This document shows, one piece after another, positions 30,989 to 39,824 of a DNA stretch of 48,271 nucleotides. A program made the translations under genes and the position numbers. Under the pieces are notes generated by a model. That model searched no databases and had not been told where the DNA came from. It saw only the letters and a program-made list of their open reading frames with translations. The number at the start of each line of letters is the position of its first letter. Within the stretch, counting starts at the first letter, position 1. This DNA comes from SIG636 sp045592105 (GTDB lineage Bacteria; Bacillota; Clostridia; Oscillospirales; CAG-382): contig JAZNUB010000006.1 in the NCBI GenBank assembly GCA_045592105.1, positions 1 through 48,271 of the forward strand, in the 5' to 3' direction.

Positions 30989-32167
30989 ATGAAAAAGTTT
31001 TTTACATCGGAATCCGTAACGGAGGGGCATCCCGATAAGATTTGCGACAAAATTAGTGACAGCGTGCTTGATGCGATTTTAGCAAAGGACCCTACCGCGC
31101 GCGTTGCGTGTGAAACCGCTTGCACAACGGGCTTGGTGCTTGTTATGGGTGAGATAACCACTAACGCCTACGTTGATATACAGGGCATAGTTAGAGAAAC
31201 CGTTAAGGAGATAGGCTACGATGCTTCCGAAAAGGGCTTTGATGCCAACACCTGCGGCGTTATCGTAGCGTTGGACGAGCAATCCAAGGATATAGCAATG
31301 GGCGTTGACAAGGCGCTTGAAGCAAAGGAAGGCACGCTAACCGATAAGTACGATACGGGCGCTGGTGACCAGGGTATGGTTTTCGGCTTCGCTTGTGACG
31401 AAACGAAGGAGCTTATGCCGCTTCCCATCTCTATGTCCCACGCGCTTTCCAAGCGTTTAACAGAGGTTCGCAAGAACGGAACGCTTCCCTACCTTCGTGC
31501 AGACGGTAAAACTCAGGTTACCGTTGAGTATGTTGACGGTGTGCCCGCGAGGATAGACAGTATCGTTGTTTCCTCCCAGCACGCGGCAGAGGTTGAGCTT
31601 GCACAGATAAGAGAAGACATAATAGCAAACGTTATCAAGCCCATAGTTCCCGCTAATTACATAGACGAGAACACCAAGATATACGTAAACCCCACGGGGC
31701 GCTTTGTAACGGGCGGCCCTAACGGCGATAGCGGTCTTACAGGCAGAAAGATAATAGTTGATACCTACGGTGGTTACGCCTCTCACGGCGGTGGTGCGTT
31801 CTCCGGCAAGGACCCCACTAAGGTTGACCGCAGCGCGGCTTATATGGCACGCTACGTTGCAAAGAACATCGTTGCATCGGGCATAGCAAAGGCGTGCGAG
31901 GTTCAGATAGCATACGCTATCGGCGTTGCAAGACCGCTTTCCGTATTTATTGATACAAGAGGCACTTGCTCCGCAGTTAGTGACGAAAGGCTTGCAGAGA
32001 TAGTGAACGAGGTGTTTGACCTTCGCCCTGCCGCTATTATCGAGAAGCTTCAGCTTCGCAACCCCATTTACAAGAACCTTGCCGCATACGGCCACTTTGG
32101 CAGAGAAGAGCTTGGCGTTAAGTGGGAAGACACTGATATGGCAGAAGCAATAAAGGCAAAAATATAG
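30989..32167 (+). CDS. metK: S-adenosylmethionine synthase
   Basis: The 392-residue protein opens MKKFFTSESVTEGHPDKICD and carries GAGDQGMVFG and GGGAFSGKDPTKVDRS, the ATP and methionine motifs of MetK. It makes SAM from ATP and methionine. AAAGGAG precedes the ATG at 30989; a frame opening at 30950 would start inside the riboswitch terminator. The enzyme is controlled by its own product through the riboswitch just upstream. Confidence 0.97.
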   Translation: MKKFFTSESVTEGHPDKICDKISDSVLDAILAKDPTARVACETACTTGLVLVMGEITTNAYVDIQGIVRETVKEIGYDASEKGFDANTCGVIVALDEQSKDIAMGVDKALEAKEGTLTDKYDTGAGDQGMVFGFACDETKELMPLPISMSHALSKRLTEVRKNGTLPYLRADGKTQVTVEYVDGVPARIDSIVVSSQHAAEVELAQIREDIIANVIKPIVPANYIDENTKIYVNPTGRFVTGGPNGDSGLTGRKIIVDTYGGYASHGGGAFSGKDPTKVDRSAAYMARYVAKNIVASGIAKACEVQIAYAIGVARPLSVFIDTRGTCSAVSDERLAEIVNEVFDLRPAAIIEKLQLRNPIYKNLAAYGHFGREELGVKWEDTDMAEAIKAKI

Positions 32168-32184
32168 TATAAACGCAATCAAAC

Positions 32185-32208
32185 GGGGTGCGGCTGTTGG
32201 CGCACCCC
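32185..32208 (+). terminator. Hairpin between metK and recD2
   Basis: GGGGTGCG pairs with CGCACCCC around an 8-nt loop. Only ATAGCATTTT follows, so it is a weak terminator and may let transcription pass into recD2. Confidence 0.45.
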
Positions 32209-32230
32209 ATAGCATTTTAAAGGTGACAAG

Positions 32231-34417
32231 ATGGATAAGCTTGAAAAAATAAGCGGAACCGTGGACCAAATAGTATACACAAACCCCGAAAACGGATATA
32301 CGGTTTGCGTGTTGGATTGTAACGGAACGCCCGTAACGGCAGTTGGCGTAATCCCCTCTTTGGCGGAGGGTGAGATGCTTACCGCAACGGGCAGCTGGAC
32401 AATACACGGAAGCTTTGGCAAGCAGTTTAAGGTGGAAAGCTTTGAAAAAAGCCTGCCCGCTGAAGGGGACGGGATATATAAGTTTCTGGCATCTGGCTAT
32501 ATAAAAGGGCTTGGACCCGTTACCGCAATGCGTATAGTGCAAAAGTACGGCGAGGAAAGCTTTGATGTGCTTTCCGAGCATCCGGAATGGCTTGCAGAAT
32601 TTAAAGGAATAAGCAAAAAACGCGCCCTTGAGATAGGGGAGGACTTTAAGCTTAAATTCGGTATGCGGGACGTTGTGATGTTTTGCAGTAAGTATTTCGG
32701 CATAGCCTTTTGTAACCGCATATATAAAAAGTACGGCGGTATGGCGGTTGACCTGATAAAGGAAAACCCCTATATCCTTTGTGACGATATCCCCGGTATA
32801 GGCTTTGTGCGTGTAGACCGTGCGGCAATGCAGCTTGGCATCCCGTACGATTCCACAGAGCGCATAAAAAGCTATGTAAAGCATTTGCTTATGCTGTGGG
32901 CGTACAACGGCGGGCATTGCTATATGGAGGCAAGCAGGCTTGCGGAGGAAGCCGCTATGGGGCTGGACGTTGGCTTTGATTTGGTTGAAGCTTGCATAAA
33001 CGAGCTGGAGCAGAAGGGGCAGATAAGCGTTAAGAACGGAAACGCCGCGCTAAAGGTGTTTAGCGAAGCGGAAAGCTTTGTTGCCAAAAAGATGCTTGCC
33101 CTATCCCGCGCAGAGCTTCCGTTTAGGATAAGCGGGCTGGAGCAAAGCATAGATTTTCTGCAACAAAAATACGATATAGAATATGCGCCAAACCAAAAGC
33201 GCGCAATAAAGCTTGCAGTAAACGGTGGCGTAACCATAGTAACGGGCGGCCCGGGAACGGGAAAAACCACGGTAATAAAAGCTATACTCAACATTTTCTC
33301 CTCCTCAGGCATTAGCTTTATGCTTTGCGCCCCCACAGGGCGTGCCGCTAAACGCATGAGCGAAGCATCGGGTAACGAGGCGCGCACCATCCACCGCTTG
33401 CTTGAAACGCGGTTTAACAGCAAGGGGGAGCACGTTTTCGCCCACGATGCACACAATCCCCTGCCGTACAACGCCTTGATAGTGGACGAGGTTAGTATGG
33501 TGGACGTGTTGCTTATGGAAAACCTACTGCGCGCCGTGCGTGACGGTACCTATCTGATACTGATAGGGGATAGCGACCAGCTTCCGCCCGTTGGTGCGGG
33601 GAATGTGCTGTCGGACCTTATAGGCTCTGAACGCTTCCCTGTTGTTCGGCTAAACGAGATATTCCGCCAAGCAAGAGAAAGCCTTATAGTTATGAACGCG
33701 CACAGCATAAACAACGGCGAGCTCCCCGTTATAACCGACCGCAAAAAGGATTTCTTCTTTATAGAAGGCAACGATACGGAGGAGCTTGCACAGCTTATAT
33801 CAAGCCTGTGCGAAAAGAGATTGCCTGCGCGGTACGGTGTACGCCCCGCCAGCGATATACAGATAATATCGCCAACCCGCAAAGGGCCGCTTGGTACTGC
33901 CGCGCTTAACACGTATTTGCAGGAGGCACTAAATCCGCGCTCTCGAACGAAAACGGAATGCAAGATAGGCAACACCCTATACCGCGAGGGTGACAAGGTT
34001 ATGCAAACAAAAAACGATTATTGCATTAGCTGGGTGCAAAACGGAAAAGAAGGGCTTGGCATATATAACGGCGACGTTGGCGTGATAATACGCTTAGAGC
34101 CCAAACAGCAAACCGCGCTTATTCGCTTTGACGATAGGCTTGCCGAGTATGATTTTACAATGTTTGAAAATATAGAGCACGCCTATGCGGTTACGGTGCA
34201 TAAAAGCCAGGGCAGTGAGTACCCTATCGTTATAATGCCGTTTCACGATTTCCCTCCCGCGCTGATGAGCAGAAGCCTTCTATACACGGCGGTAACGCGC
34301 GCAAAGCGTATGTTTATCGGGGTTGGAAAGCCTTACTGCATTGCGGAAATGGTGGAAAACGATAAACGCCAGCAACGGAACACAACGCTAAAGCAATTGC
34401 TTGAGGGCGCAAACTAA
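32231..34417 (+). CDS. recD2: RecD2-type ATP-dependent DNA helicase
   Basis: The 728-residue protein has the RecD2 order: N-terminal OB-like region (YTNPENGYTVCVLD), helix-hairpin-helix segments, Walker A GGPGTGKTT near residue 338, Walker B ALIVDEVSMVD, and late superfamily 1 motifs AVTVHKSQGSEYP and YTAVTRAKR. RecD2 is a 5'-3' DNA helicase in bacteria that lack RecBC and acts in DNA repair. AGGTGA lies before the ATG. It is 63 bp from metK, on the same strand, and may be cotranscribed. Confidence 0.93.
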   Translation: MDKLEKISGTVDQIVYTNPENGYTVCVLDCNGTPVTAVGVIPSLAEGEMLTATGSWTIHGSFGKQFKVESFEKSLPAEGDGIYKFLASGYIKGLGPVTAMRIVQKYGEESFDVLSEHPEWLAEFKGISKKRALEIGEDFKLKFGMRDVVMFCSKYFGIAFCNRIYKKYGGMAVDLIKENPYILCDDIPGIGFVRVDRAAMQLGIPYDSTERIKSYVKHLLMLWAYNGGHCYMEASRLAEEAAMGLDVGFDLVEACINELEQKGQISVKNGNAALKVFSEAESFVAKKMLALSRAELPFRISGLEQSIDFLQQKYDIEYAPNQKRAIKLAVNGGVTIVTGGPGTGKTTVIKAILNIFSSSGISFMLCAPTGRAAKRMSEASGNEARTIHRLLETRFNSKGEHVFAHDAHNPLPYNALIVDEVSMVDVLLMENLLRAVRDGTYLILIGDSDQLPPVGAGNVLSDLIGSERFPVVRLNEIFRQARESLIVMNAHSINNGELPVITDRKKDFFFIEGNDTEELAQLISSLCEKRLPARYGVRPASDIQIISPTRKGPLGTAALNTYLQEALNPRSRTKTECKIGNTLYREGDKVMQTKNDYCISWVQNGKEGLGIYNGDVGVIIRLEPKQQTALIRFDDRLAEYDFTMFENIEHAYAVTVHKSQGSEYPIVIMPFHDFPPALMSRSLLYTAVTRAKRMFIGVGKPYCIAEMVENDKRQQRNTTLKQLLEGAN

Positions 34418-34438
34418 AAAAAACATCCTTTGTTGTAA

Positions 34439-34580
34439 GGGGCTGTCTCATAGCATTAACAAATTGTGAACGCTATGTGCAACCTTAACAAAAAAATCAA
34501 GGGCATTATTTGGCTGCCCTTGATTTTTTTGTTACTTTTGTATATGGTTTTATCTCAAAATTTCAATTTGAGACAGCCCC
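34439..34580. repeat. Nested inverted repeat
   Basis: Outer arms GGGGCTGTCTCA (34439-34450) and TGAGACAGCCCC (34569-34580) enclose a perfect 19-bp hairpin (34487-34505 with 34515-34533). The outer arms match the terminator hairpins at 146-184 and 20540-20564. It follows the recD2 stop, so the inner hairpin with its T7 run can also terminate it. Confidence 0.8.
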
Positions 34581-34610
34581 TTTTGTCATTCGTTGTCTTC
34601 GTTTCGGCGG

Positions 34611-34898
34611 TAGCAATCGACCCTACACACCGCGCTGAGGTTTTGATTTAAAAATGAAGCGTAACGCTTTAACGTAGGGCGGGGGTTTATCTCCCGCCGA
34701 GCGCTACATCTAAGACCAAACGCCGCATTTAACCGCTACGCGGCGGTCGACACATGAATCGACCCTACACACCGCAAAAAGGCTTAATTTCAAAATAAAA
34801 CGTTGCATATAAACCGTGGTGCAACAGTTAGCAAAAAGCTTTAAGTTTAACAACAAAGCGTAACGCTTTAACGTAGGGCGGGGGTTTATCTCCCGCCG
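34611..34898. repeat. Direct repeats, including a perfect 41-bp pair
   Basis: Positions 34659-34699 and 34858-34898 are identical over 41 bp and each contains a GGCGGG/CCCGCC hairpin. AATCGACCCTACACACCGC occurs at 34615-34633 and 34757-34775 and, with one change, at 4964-4982. Confidence 0.85.
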
Positions 34899-34919
34899 TT
34901 TTTTGTATAACACAACGAA

Positions 34920-34949
34920 AAAAGAACCCGTGATATCACGGGTTCTTTT
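34920..34949 (-). terminator. Perfect 30-bp palindrome, terminator of the discoidin lipoprotein
   Basis: AAAAGAACCCGTGAT and its exact complement form a 15-bp stem with A and T tails, able to end transcripts from either strand. Confidence 0.8.
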
Positions 34950-34976
34950 ATGTTCAAAATCTTTACTAAGCTTAAA

Positions 34977-35852
34977 CTAGTTTCTGATTTCGAGTTCTTC
35001 GAACTGAAGAACGTAACCACCGTCGTTAGAAAGAACAACCTTAATGAACTTGCCCTGAGCAACGGAATCAAGAGTGTAAGTGAAGTCAAAATGTTCAACG
35101 TTGGTAGCGCCTTCAACAAGCTGAGAATCGATTTCTACGCCGGGGTTCTGAACGGAAGTAAGGTTACCCTTAATTCTGTTCCAATTGATGCCGTCGTCAG
35201 AAACCAAAACGTACTTAACTTCGAAACCACGGTTGTTGCCGTTGGGGGTGCCGTGACGAGCCTGCTTGAAAACGAGGGTCTTAACGTCACCATAGTGATC
35301 GCCAAGGTCGAAAACGAAGTTGAACTCTGCATCGGTACCAACGCACTGAACGGTAACGCCAGCCTGAGCACCAACACCTGCAGCATAGGTGGTAGCATCG
35401 CCTACAACGCCGTCCTTAAGTCTGGTGCAATCGGGATCAGCCCAGTCGGTAGTGCCATCGCTGTAAGAAAGGTAAATGTTAGCGGGATCTACGTCGCCAG
35501 CCTTGTCTACAGTGTAGGTAGAGTTAAGAGCGTAGTTGGTGCCAGCAGGAGAGGTCTTGTACTCAATTGCGGGAGCTGCGGAAGATTCGTCTTCAGAAAC
35601 GTCTTCAGAAGCATCGGTGGAAGCGTCAGCAGAAGCATCGGTAGAAGCATCAGCGGAAGCATCGGTGGAAGCATCAGCAGAAGCATCAGCAGAAGCGTCA
35701 GCGGAAGTTTCAGCATCCTTGGAAGCCTCGGTAGAAGCCTCGGAAGAGGGTGCCTTGGAAGAATCAGCAGGATCTTCAGAGCAGGATGCAAGAGCAACGC
35801 TCATGGAAAGAACCATGCTAACTGCGAGAAGCATAACTAAAAGCTTTTTCAT
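34977..35852 (-). CDS. Lipoprotein with acidic Ala/Ser/Asp linker and discoidin-like domain
   Basis: The 291-residue protein has a lipoprotein signal ending LASC (Cys24), a low-complexity linker at about 36-93 made of ASADAS/ASTDAS repeats, and a C-terminal domain at about 100-291. That domain (NYALNSTYTVD, RLKDGVVGD, FNFVFDLGDHYGDVKTLVFKQ, VKYVLVSDDGINW, KFIKVVLSN, FEELEIRN) fits a discoidin/F5-8C-type sugar-binding fold. The protein at 13806 has the same pairing. It is probably a surface-exposed binding lipoprotein; no enzyme domain is seen. A GGAG site precedes the ATG and a consensus promoter lies at 35891-35919. Confidence 0.8.
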   Translation of the reverse strand: MKKLLVMLLAVSMVLSMSVALASCSEDPADSSKAPSSEASTEASKDAETSADASADASADASTDASADASTDASADASTDASEDVSEDESSAAPAIEYKTSPAGTNYALNSTYTVDKAGDVDPANIYLSYSDGTTDWADPDCTRLKDGVVGDATTYAAGVGAQAGVTVQCVGTDAEFNFVFDLGDHYGDVKTLVFKQARHGTPNGNNRGFEVKYVLVSDDGINWNRIKGNLTSVQNPGVEIDSQLVEGATNVEHFDFTYTLDSVAQGKFIKVVLSNDGGYVLQFEELEIRN

Positions 35853-35890
35853 GTGTTTTCTCCTTTAAAATAAATAATGAGTTCTGTACC

Positions 35891-35919
35891 ATTATACTCA
35901 TTGAATATGGGTTTGTCAA
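35891..35919 (-). promoter_or_regulatory. Promoter of the discoidin lipoprotein
   Basis: On the minus strand TTGACA and TATAAT have a 17-bp spacer, about 40 bp before the start codon. Confidence 0.75.
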
Positions 35920-36063
35920 CCACTTTTTTCTCAATTTGGTACATTTTAACTCTTTATTTAGTCTGTGTTTACAATTTTTGTGTTTTTTTTGGCAAAAATA
36001 GCTGTGGATGTTATAAAGTATGCCCGCAAAACTGTTTTTATATTCAATTTTCTTTTGTTCTTA

Positions 36064-36092
36064 TTGACAAAGAGGCGTTTTATATATAAAAT
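36064..36092 (+). promoter_or_regulatory. Promoter of the amidase operon
   Basis: TTGACA and TAAAAT are separated by 17 bp, 42 bp before the ATG at 36135. Confidence 0.7.
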
Positions 36093-36134
36093 AATGATAT
36101 AAATTTTATTTACAAGGAAAAGTGGGTTTAACCT

Positions 36135-37010
36135 ATGAATAACAAGAAAGGCGCAAAAGAAGCAAAGGGGTGGCGTTTAAAGCTTTCAGCGTTCGTTAAA
36201 AATAACAAGCTTTTGTTTTCTTTGTGCATAACGGCGGCTATTATTGCGCTGGCGGCTATTATATACGTTGCCGTGATATTTTTAACGAAAGACAGGCCGT
36301 TTTCGTACAGCGAGCCGCAGATGCCGCTTACAGAGGTGTTTGGCGATCTTTTCGGTATTAACACGGAGCTTAGCAGCCGACCGGAAGCTTCCGATGCCGA
36401 ATCAAGCAATGCCGAAGATATGAAGATACCGTTTGACCAAACGAAGCTAAGCCACGCTTTTGATATGTTGGATAAGCGTTACCTTTATATAGAGGGCACA
36501 AGCTATACAAGCTCTGATAACGGATATATAAAGGTAAAACGCGTTTACGGCGTTAAGGATGACAGTATTTACATTATGCTTGACAACGGCGTGGAGGACT
36601 ATCATCTTATTAGCGACGGTACGCAGGTGGTTGGGCTTGACTTTGAAAAATCCACGTACACGGTAACTTCGCCTATTCCCTATTCGATAGACGAGTTGCT
36701 TTTTACCGGTGGCTACGAAACTTGCGCCTTCGAAGGTACGGACACGTTTATGGGCGTTCAAAAGCCTTACGAGGAATATACGATATACAGCACCTCGGGC
36801 AGACGGGAGTGGATAAGGTACTATTTTAACGAGGATAACAGCCTTGCGGGGTACGAAAGATATATTAATAACGAGCTTAACGAAATAATGGCGTACGATT
36901 ATCTTGGCAGTGACTTTCCTGAGGATGCAGTTGTTTATTTTGAGATACCCGCGGGCTTTGAGAAGGAAGATATATATATTGACTGGTCTGATATTTTCGG
37001 GGACGAATAA
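36135..37010 (+). CDS. Membrane-anchored extracytoplasmic protein, unknown function
   Basis: The 291-residue protein has a basic N-terminus, one transmembrane helix (about residues 28-52) and an outside domain with an acidic Ser linker (about 76-95). The outside domain is rich in beta strands (KRYLYIEGTSYTSSDNGY, VKRVYGVKDDSIYIML, REWIRYYFNEDNSLAGYERY), which resembles LolA/LppX-type folds, but I cannot assign a family. It is followed at 66 bp by the amidase gene in the same direction with no promoter between, so it probably belongs to that operon. Confidence 0.7.
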   Translation: MNNKKGAKEAKGWRLKLSAFVKNNKLLFSLCITAAIIALAAIIYVAVIFLTKDRPFSYSEPQMPLTEVFGDLFGINTELSSRPEASDAESSNAEDMKIPFDQTKLSHAFDMLDKRYLYIEGTSYTSSDNGYIKVKRVYGVKDDSIYIMLDNGVEDYHLISDGTQVVGLDFEKSTYTVTSPIPYSIDELLFTGGYETCAFEGTDTFMGVQKPYEEYTIYSTSGRREWIRYYFNEDNSLAGYERYINNELNEIMAYDYLGSDFPEDAVVYFEIPAGFEKEDIYIDWSDIFGDE

Positions 37011-37076
37011 TTCAGTACACTCTTATGCCGTTTGATACAAAAGAAGTAAAAATTCCACGAAAGGGACGTTTAAATT

Positions 37077-39824
37077 ATGAAAAAGGGCTTTAAAAAACTG
37101 CTTTGCATATTGCTTAGCGTAATAACCGTGCTTTCATTTGCCGCCTGTGGCGGTGGCGATGATGACGGTGTGAAAGGGCTCGGTATGCTTAACAAGGGCT
37201 ATATCGGCTGCGGGAACAAGCACAAAGCACCTGAGGGGGACGTTGTGCTGGTGCAGGTGAACTCTCTTGCGGCGTTTGCGCTTAACGAAAGCATTATGCC
37301 TTCACTTACAGCGTTTGCAAAGAACGCGTTTAGCCACCAAAGCTTTTACGCACAGCGTGGGGACAGCGAGGGTATCTATTCCGCACTTACCTCGCTTTAC
37401 GCTCCGCTTAACGAGATAAATACAGAAGCAAGCTATTATACGCTGGCGCATCTGCTTAAAGAAAACGGCTACAACGCAAGTATTTACTGTGCAGGAATAG
37501 ATGTACCGCTTGCAAAGGCGATGGGCTTTGACGCACCTAAAACGGGCGTTGATGCAAAAAGCGCTTTAACCGAAGCGGCAGCACTTGCAAGCAACGGGCA
37601 GAAGGATTTTGTTTTTGTTACGGTGGATGCCGTTTCCTATCCCTACATTGCGGATGGCGAGGGGAACGCAACGCTTACAGGCAACGGCGTGCTTAACGGC
37701 TATCTCAACTGTGCAGGCTATGCAGACAAAGTGCTGGAAGGCTTTTTAGGCAGCGTTCCCGAGGATACAACCGTTGTTATATACGGCACCGCACCTAAGC
37801 TGGACGAAAAATTCGGCACCTACGGCAAGGAGCACAAGGCTTTGTTTGAGAACGGCTTCAGCTACGACCAGGCGTATAGAACTCCGCTTATAATCCGCGG
37901 TGCAAAGGCGCAAGCGATAGATAAGGCGTTCAGCTTTGCAACGGTTTATGACCTGTACCCCACGATAGCCGCATACCTTGGCGTTAAAAGCAACAAGGTG
38001 CTTATTAGCGGCGAAAACATTCTTAGTGGAAAGCAAAGCGAGAGCGAACGCTTCTTTGCTATACAGGGTGACTATAAGCGCGGCTATTTTATAACCGAAA
38101 GCATATACCACTTAAAGCCCTCGGAAATAGCAACTATATACAACAAAAGCACTATGGAGCAGATTTTTGAAGACTATACCGCTTCCGAAAAAGCCGTGCT
38201 TGATACGATAAACGAGTGCGAGCAGGCTGTTGCGACGGGCTTCTTTGGTGGCAAGGTTAGCTACGAACAGCTTTATGCGGATATGCCTTCTACCGAAAAG
38301 CTTGTGCTGATTAAAGAGCAGGCATCAGGCGGCGGCAGCTTGGCAAGCTATAAGGCGTTTCTTTCCAACAATGCGCGCACCTATAACACCGCCGCTTTGG
38401 ACGGTGTATGGAACGGCACCTGCTACAAGGACGGTGCGATAACGCTTGAGGACGGTGTTGAAAGCGGCAGCTTTGTAACAAGCGTTTTAAAGCAAACAAG
38501 CTTTGATAAGCTTTATATAAGCCCCGCGGCAAACGCAGGCGGCAAGCTGGAGTTGTTCGCCGCTTACGAAACAGCAAACGGCATATACTCCCCGTGGACA
38601 TCCGTGCTTAGCTTTGAGGCGGCAGGAACAAACGGCGAAGGCGTGCTTTCGGTAAAAGATGGCGCGGCAGAAAACATTAGGCTTAAGTTCGTGCTTACAA
38701 AAGAAAACGGCACCGCACCTGCGATACGCTCCGTAACGCTATCCCCTACCGACACCAAGGCGGAAGCGGATAAGCTACCCGTAATTATAGACGATTCACT
38801 TGCAGCTATCGAGGTATTTGCACCCGATGCATACAAAACCAAAACCTTCAGCGGCGTTTTGGCAATAGAGGCATTGGTATCAAAATCGTTAAATAAAGAG
38901 CCTGACCTTGACGGTATCATAGCGTTTTGCTGTAACAGCGAAACCTCCACGGCGTGTTCGCCAAGCTCTGCGGCGTTGGCGTACTACGCAACCACCAAGG
39001 GGCTGACCGCGTATGTGGACAGCTACAGCGTTCCCGACCTTATAAGGGCTGTTTCCGCCCCGCAACAGATCGTTTGCAAGATGGATAACGGCTATATCCT
39101 TGCCATAGGCAACGACGAAGACAACATAATTGCAATACTGCCCGAAAACGGCGAGCAAATAAGTATACCGTTTAGCGAATTCAAAAAATTAACGGAGGTA
39201 ATTATCGTGGATTCTAACCTTTACACGCCCGAAATCGTTGAAAGCATCGTGCCGGAGCATTCCAACATACGCCCCGGTAAGGTTGTGGACAAAAAGAAGT
39301 ACATAGTTATACATAACACAGGCAATTACAGTCCGGGGGCTACCGCTAAAACGCATTCTATATACCTTCACAATCAAACCAACAACGTGGACAGGCTTGC
39401 TTCGTGGCACTACACGGTTGACGACAAGGAGATATACCACCACATCCCCGATAACGAAAACGCTTGGCACGCAAGCGACGGTGCCGAAGGCGAGGGAAAC
39501 ACTTACGGCATAGCCATAGAGGTTTGCGTAAACAATTTCCCCGGCACCTACGAGGGAGAGAAATATGAAGCGTTCCTTCAGCAGTTTATGCGCGCTACAA
39601 AGAACACCGCATATCTTGTTGCAAAGCTTATGATAGAAAACGATATCGGTATGGACGGCATTAAGCAACACTATGACTTTGCGCCCGACAAGAAGAACTG
39701 CCCCATGCAAATGAGATACACAAGCGCAACGGGCTCTTACACCAGAGATGACGGTGACGTGTGGATATATTTACTTAGCGAAGTTGAAAAGCAGTATAAC
39801 AATATGAAGGAGAAAAAGCAGTAA
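37077..39824 (+). CDS. Lipoprotein: degenerate LtaS/sulfatase-like domain fused to N-acetylmuramoyl-L-alanine amidase
   Basis: The 915-residue protein has a lipoprotein signal (FAAC, Cys24). Residues about 55-345 resemble LtaS/sulfatase-type enzymes (MPSLTAFAKNAFSHQSFYAQ, LAHLLKENGYNASIY, YRTPLIIRGAK, VYDLYPTIAAYLGV). Expected metal and catalytic residues are missing: NSLAAF at 62 where LtaS has ESL, no Thr nucleophile in the QRGDSEG segment, and YGTAPK at 236 where YGDH is expected. A middle region (about 390-720) is mostly beta with a stretch that may be a decayed C39-like fold. The C-terminus (about 740-880) is an intact Amidase_2 domain: VIHNTG, WHYTV, QHYDF and NCP supply the zinc ligands. 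It should act on peptidoglycan stem peptides outside the cell. Its stop overlaps the dppA-like start. Confidence 0.82.
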   Translation: MKKGFKKLLCILLSVITVLSFAACGGGDDDGVKGLGMLNKGYIGCGNKHKAPEGDVVLVQVNSLAAFALNESIMPSLTAFAKNAFSHQSFYAQRGDSEGIYSALTSLYAPLNEINTEASYYTLAHLLKENGYNASIYCAGIDVPLAKAMGFDAPKTGVDAKSALTEAAALASNGQKDFVFVTVDAVSYPYIADGEGNATLTGNGVLNGYLNCAGYADKVLEGFLGSVPEDTTVVIYGTAPKLDEKFGTYGKEHKALFENGFSYDQAYRTPLIIRGAKAQAIDKAFSFATVYDLYPTIAAYLGVKSNKVLISGENILSGKQSESERFFAIQGDYKRGYFITESIYHLKPSEIATIYNKSTMEQIFEDYTASEKAVLDTINECEQAVATGFFGGKVSYEQLYADMPSTEKLVLIKEQASGGGSLASYKAFLSNNARTYNTAALDGVWNGTCYKDGAITLEDGVESGSFVTSVLKQTSFDKLYISPAANAGGKLELFAAYETANGIYSPWTSVLSFEAAGTNGEGVLSVKDGAAENIRLKFVLTKENGTAPAIRSVTLSPTDTKAEADKLPVIIDDSLAAIEVFAPDAYKTKTFSGVLAIEALVSKSLNKEPDLDGIIAFCCNSETSTACSPSSAALAYYATTKGLTAYVDSYSVPDLIRAVSAPQQIVCKMDNGYILAIGNDEDNIIAILPENGEQISIPFSEFKKLTEVIIVDSNLYTPEIVESIVPEHSNIRPGKVVDKKKYIVIHNTGNYSPGATAKTHSIYLHNQTNNVDRLASWHYTVDDKEIYHHIPDNENAWHASDGAEGEGNTYGIAIEVCVNNFPGTYEGEKYEAFLQQFMRATKNTAYLVAKLMIENDIGMDGIKQHYDFAPDKKNCPMQMRYTSATGSYTRDDGDVWIYLLSEVEKQYNNMKEKKQ

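Larger units (their letters stand above)
34418..34976. other. Repeat-rich intergenic region
   Basis: No supported gene. It contains a nested inverted repeat (34439-34580), two copies of a shared repeat (34611 and 34745), two identical 41-bp direct repeats (34659-34699, 34858-34898) and the terminator of the lipoprotein gene. A 61-codon plus-strand frame at 34466 runs through the hairpin and is not called. Confidence 0.75.

Noticed and set aside
31457..32917. 486-codon minus-strand frame opposite metK and recD2
   Set aside because: It spans the gap between two well supported plus-strand genes and has no domain; the product is Cys/Tyr/Lys-rich noise.
34466..34651. 61-codon plus-strand frame with a hydrophobic stretch
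   Set aside because: It reads through both arms of the 19-bp hairpin in the repeat region and has no ribosome site.
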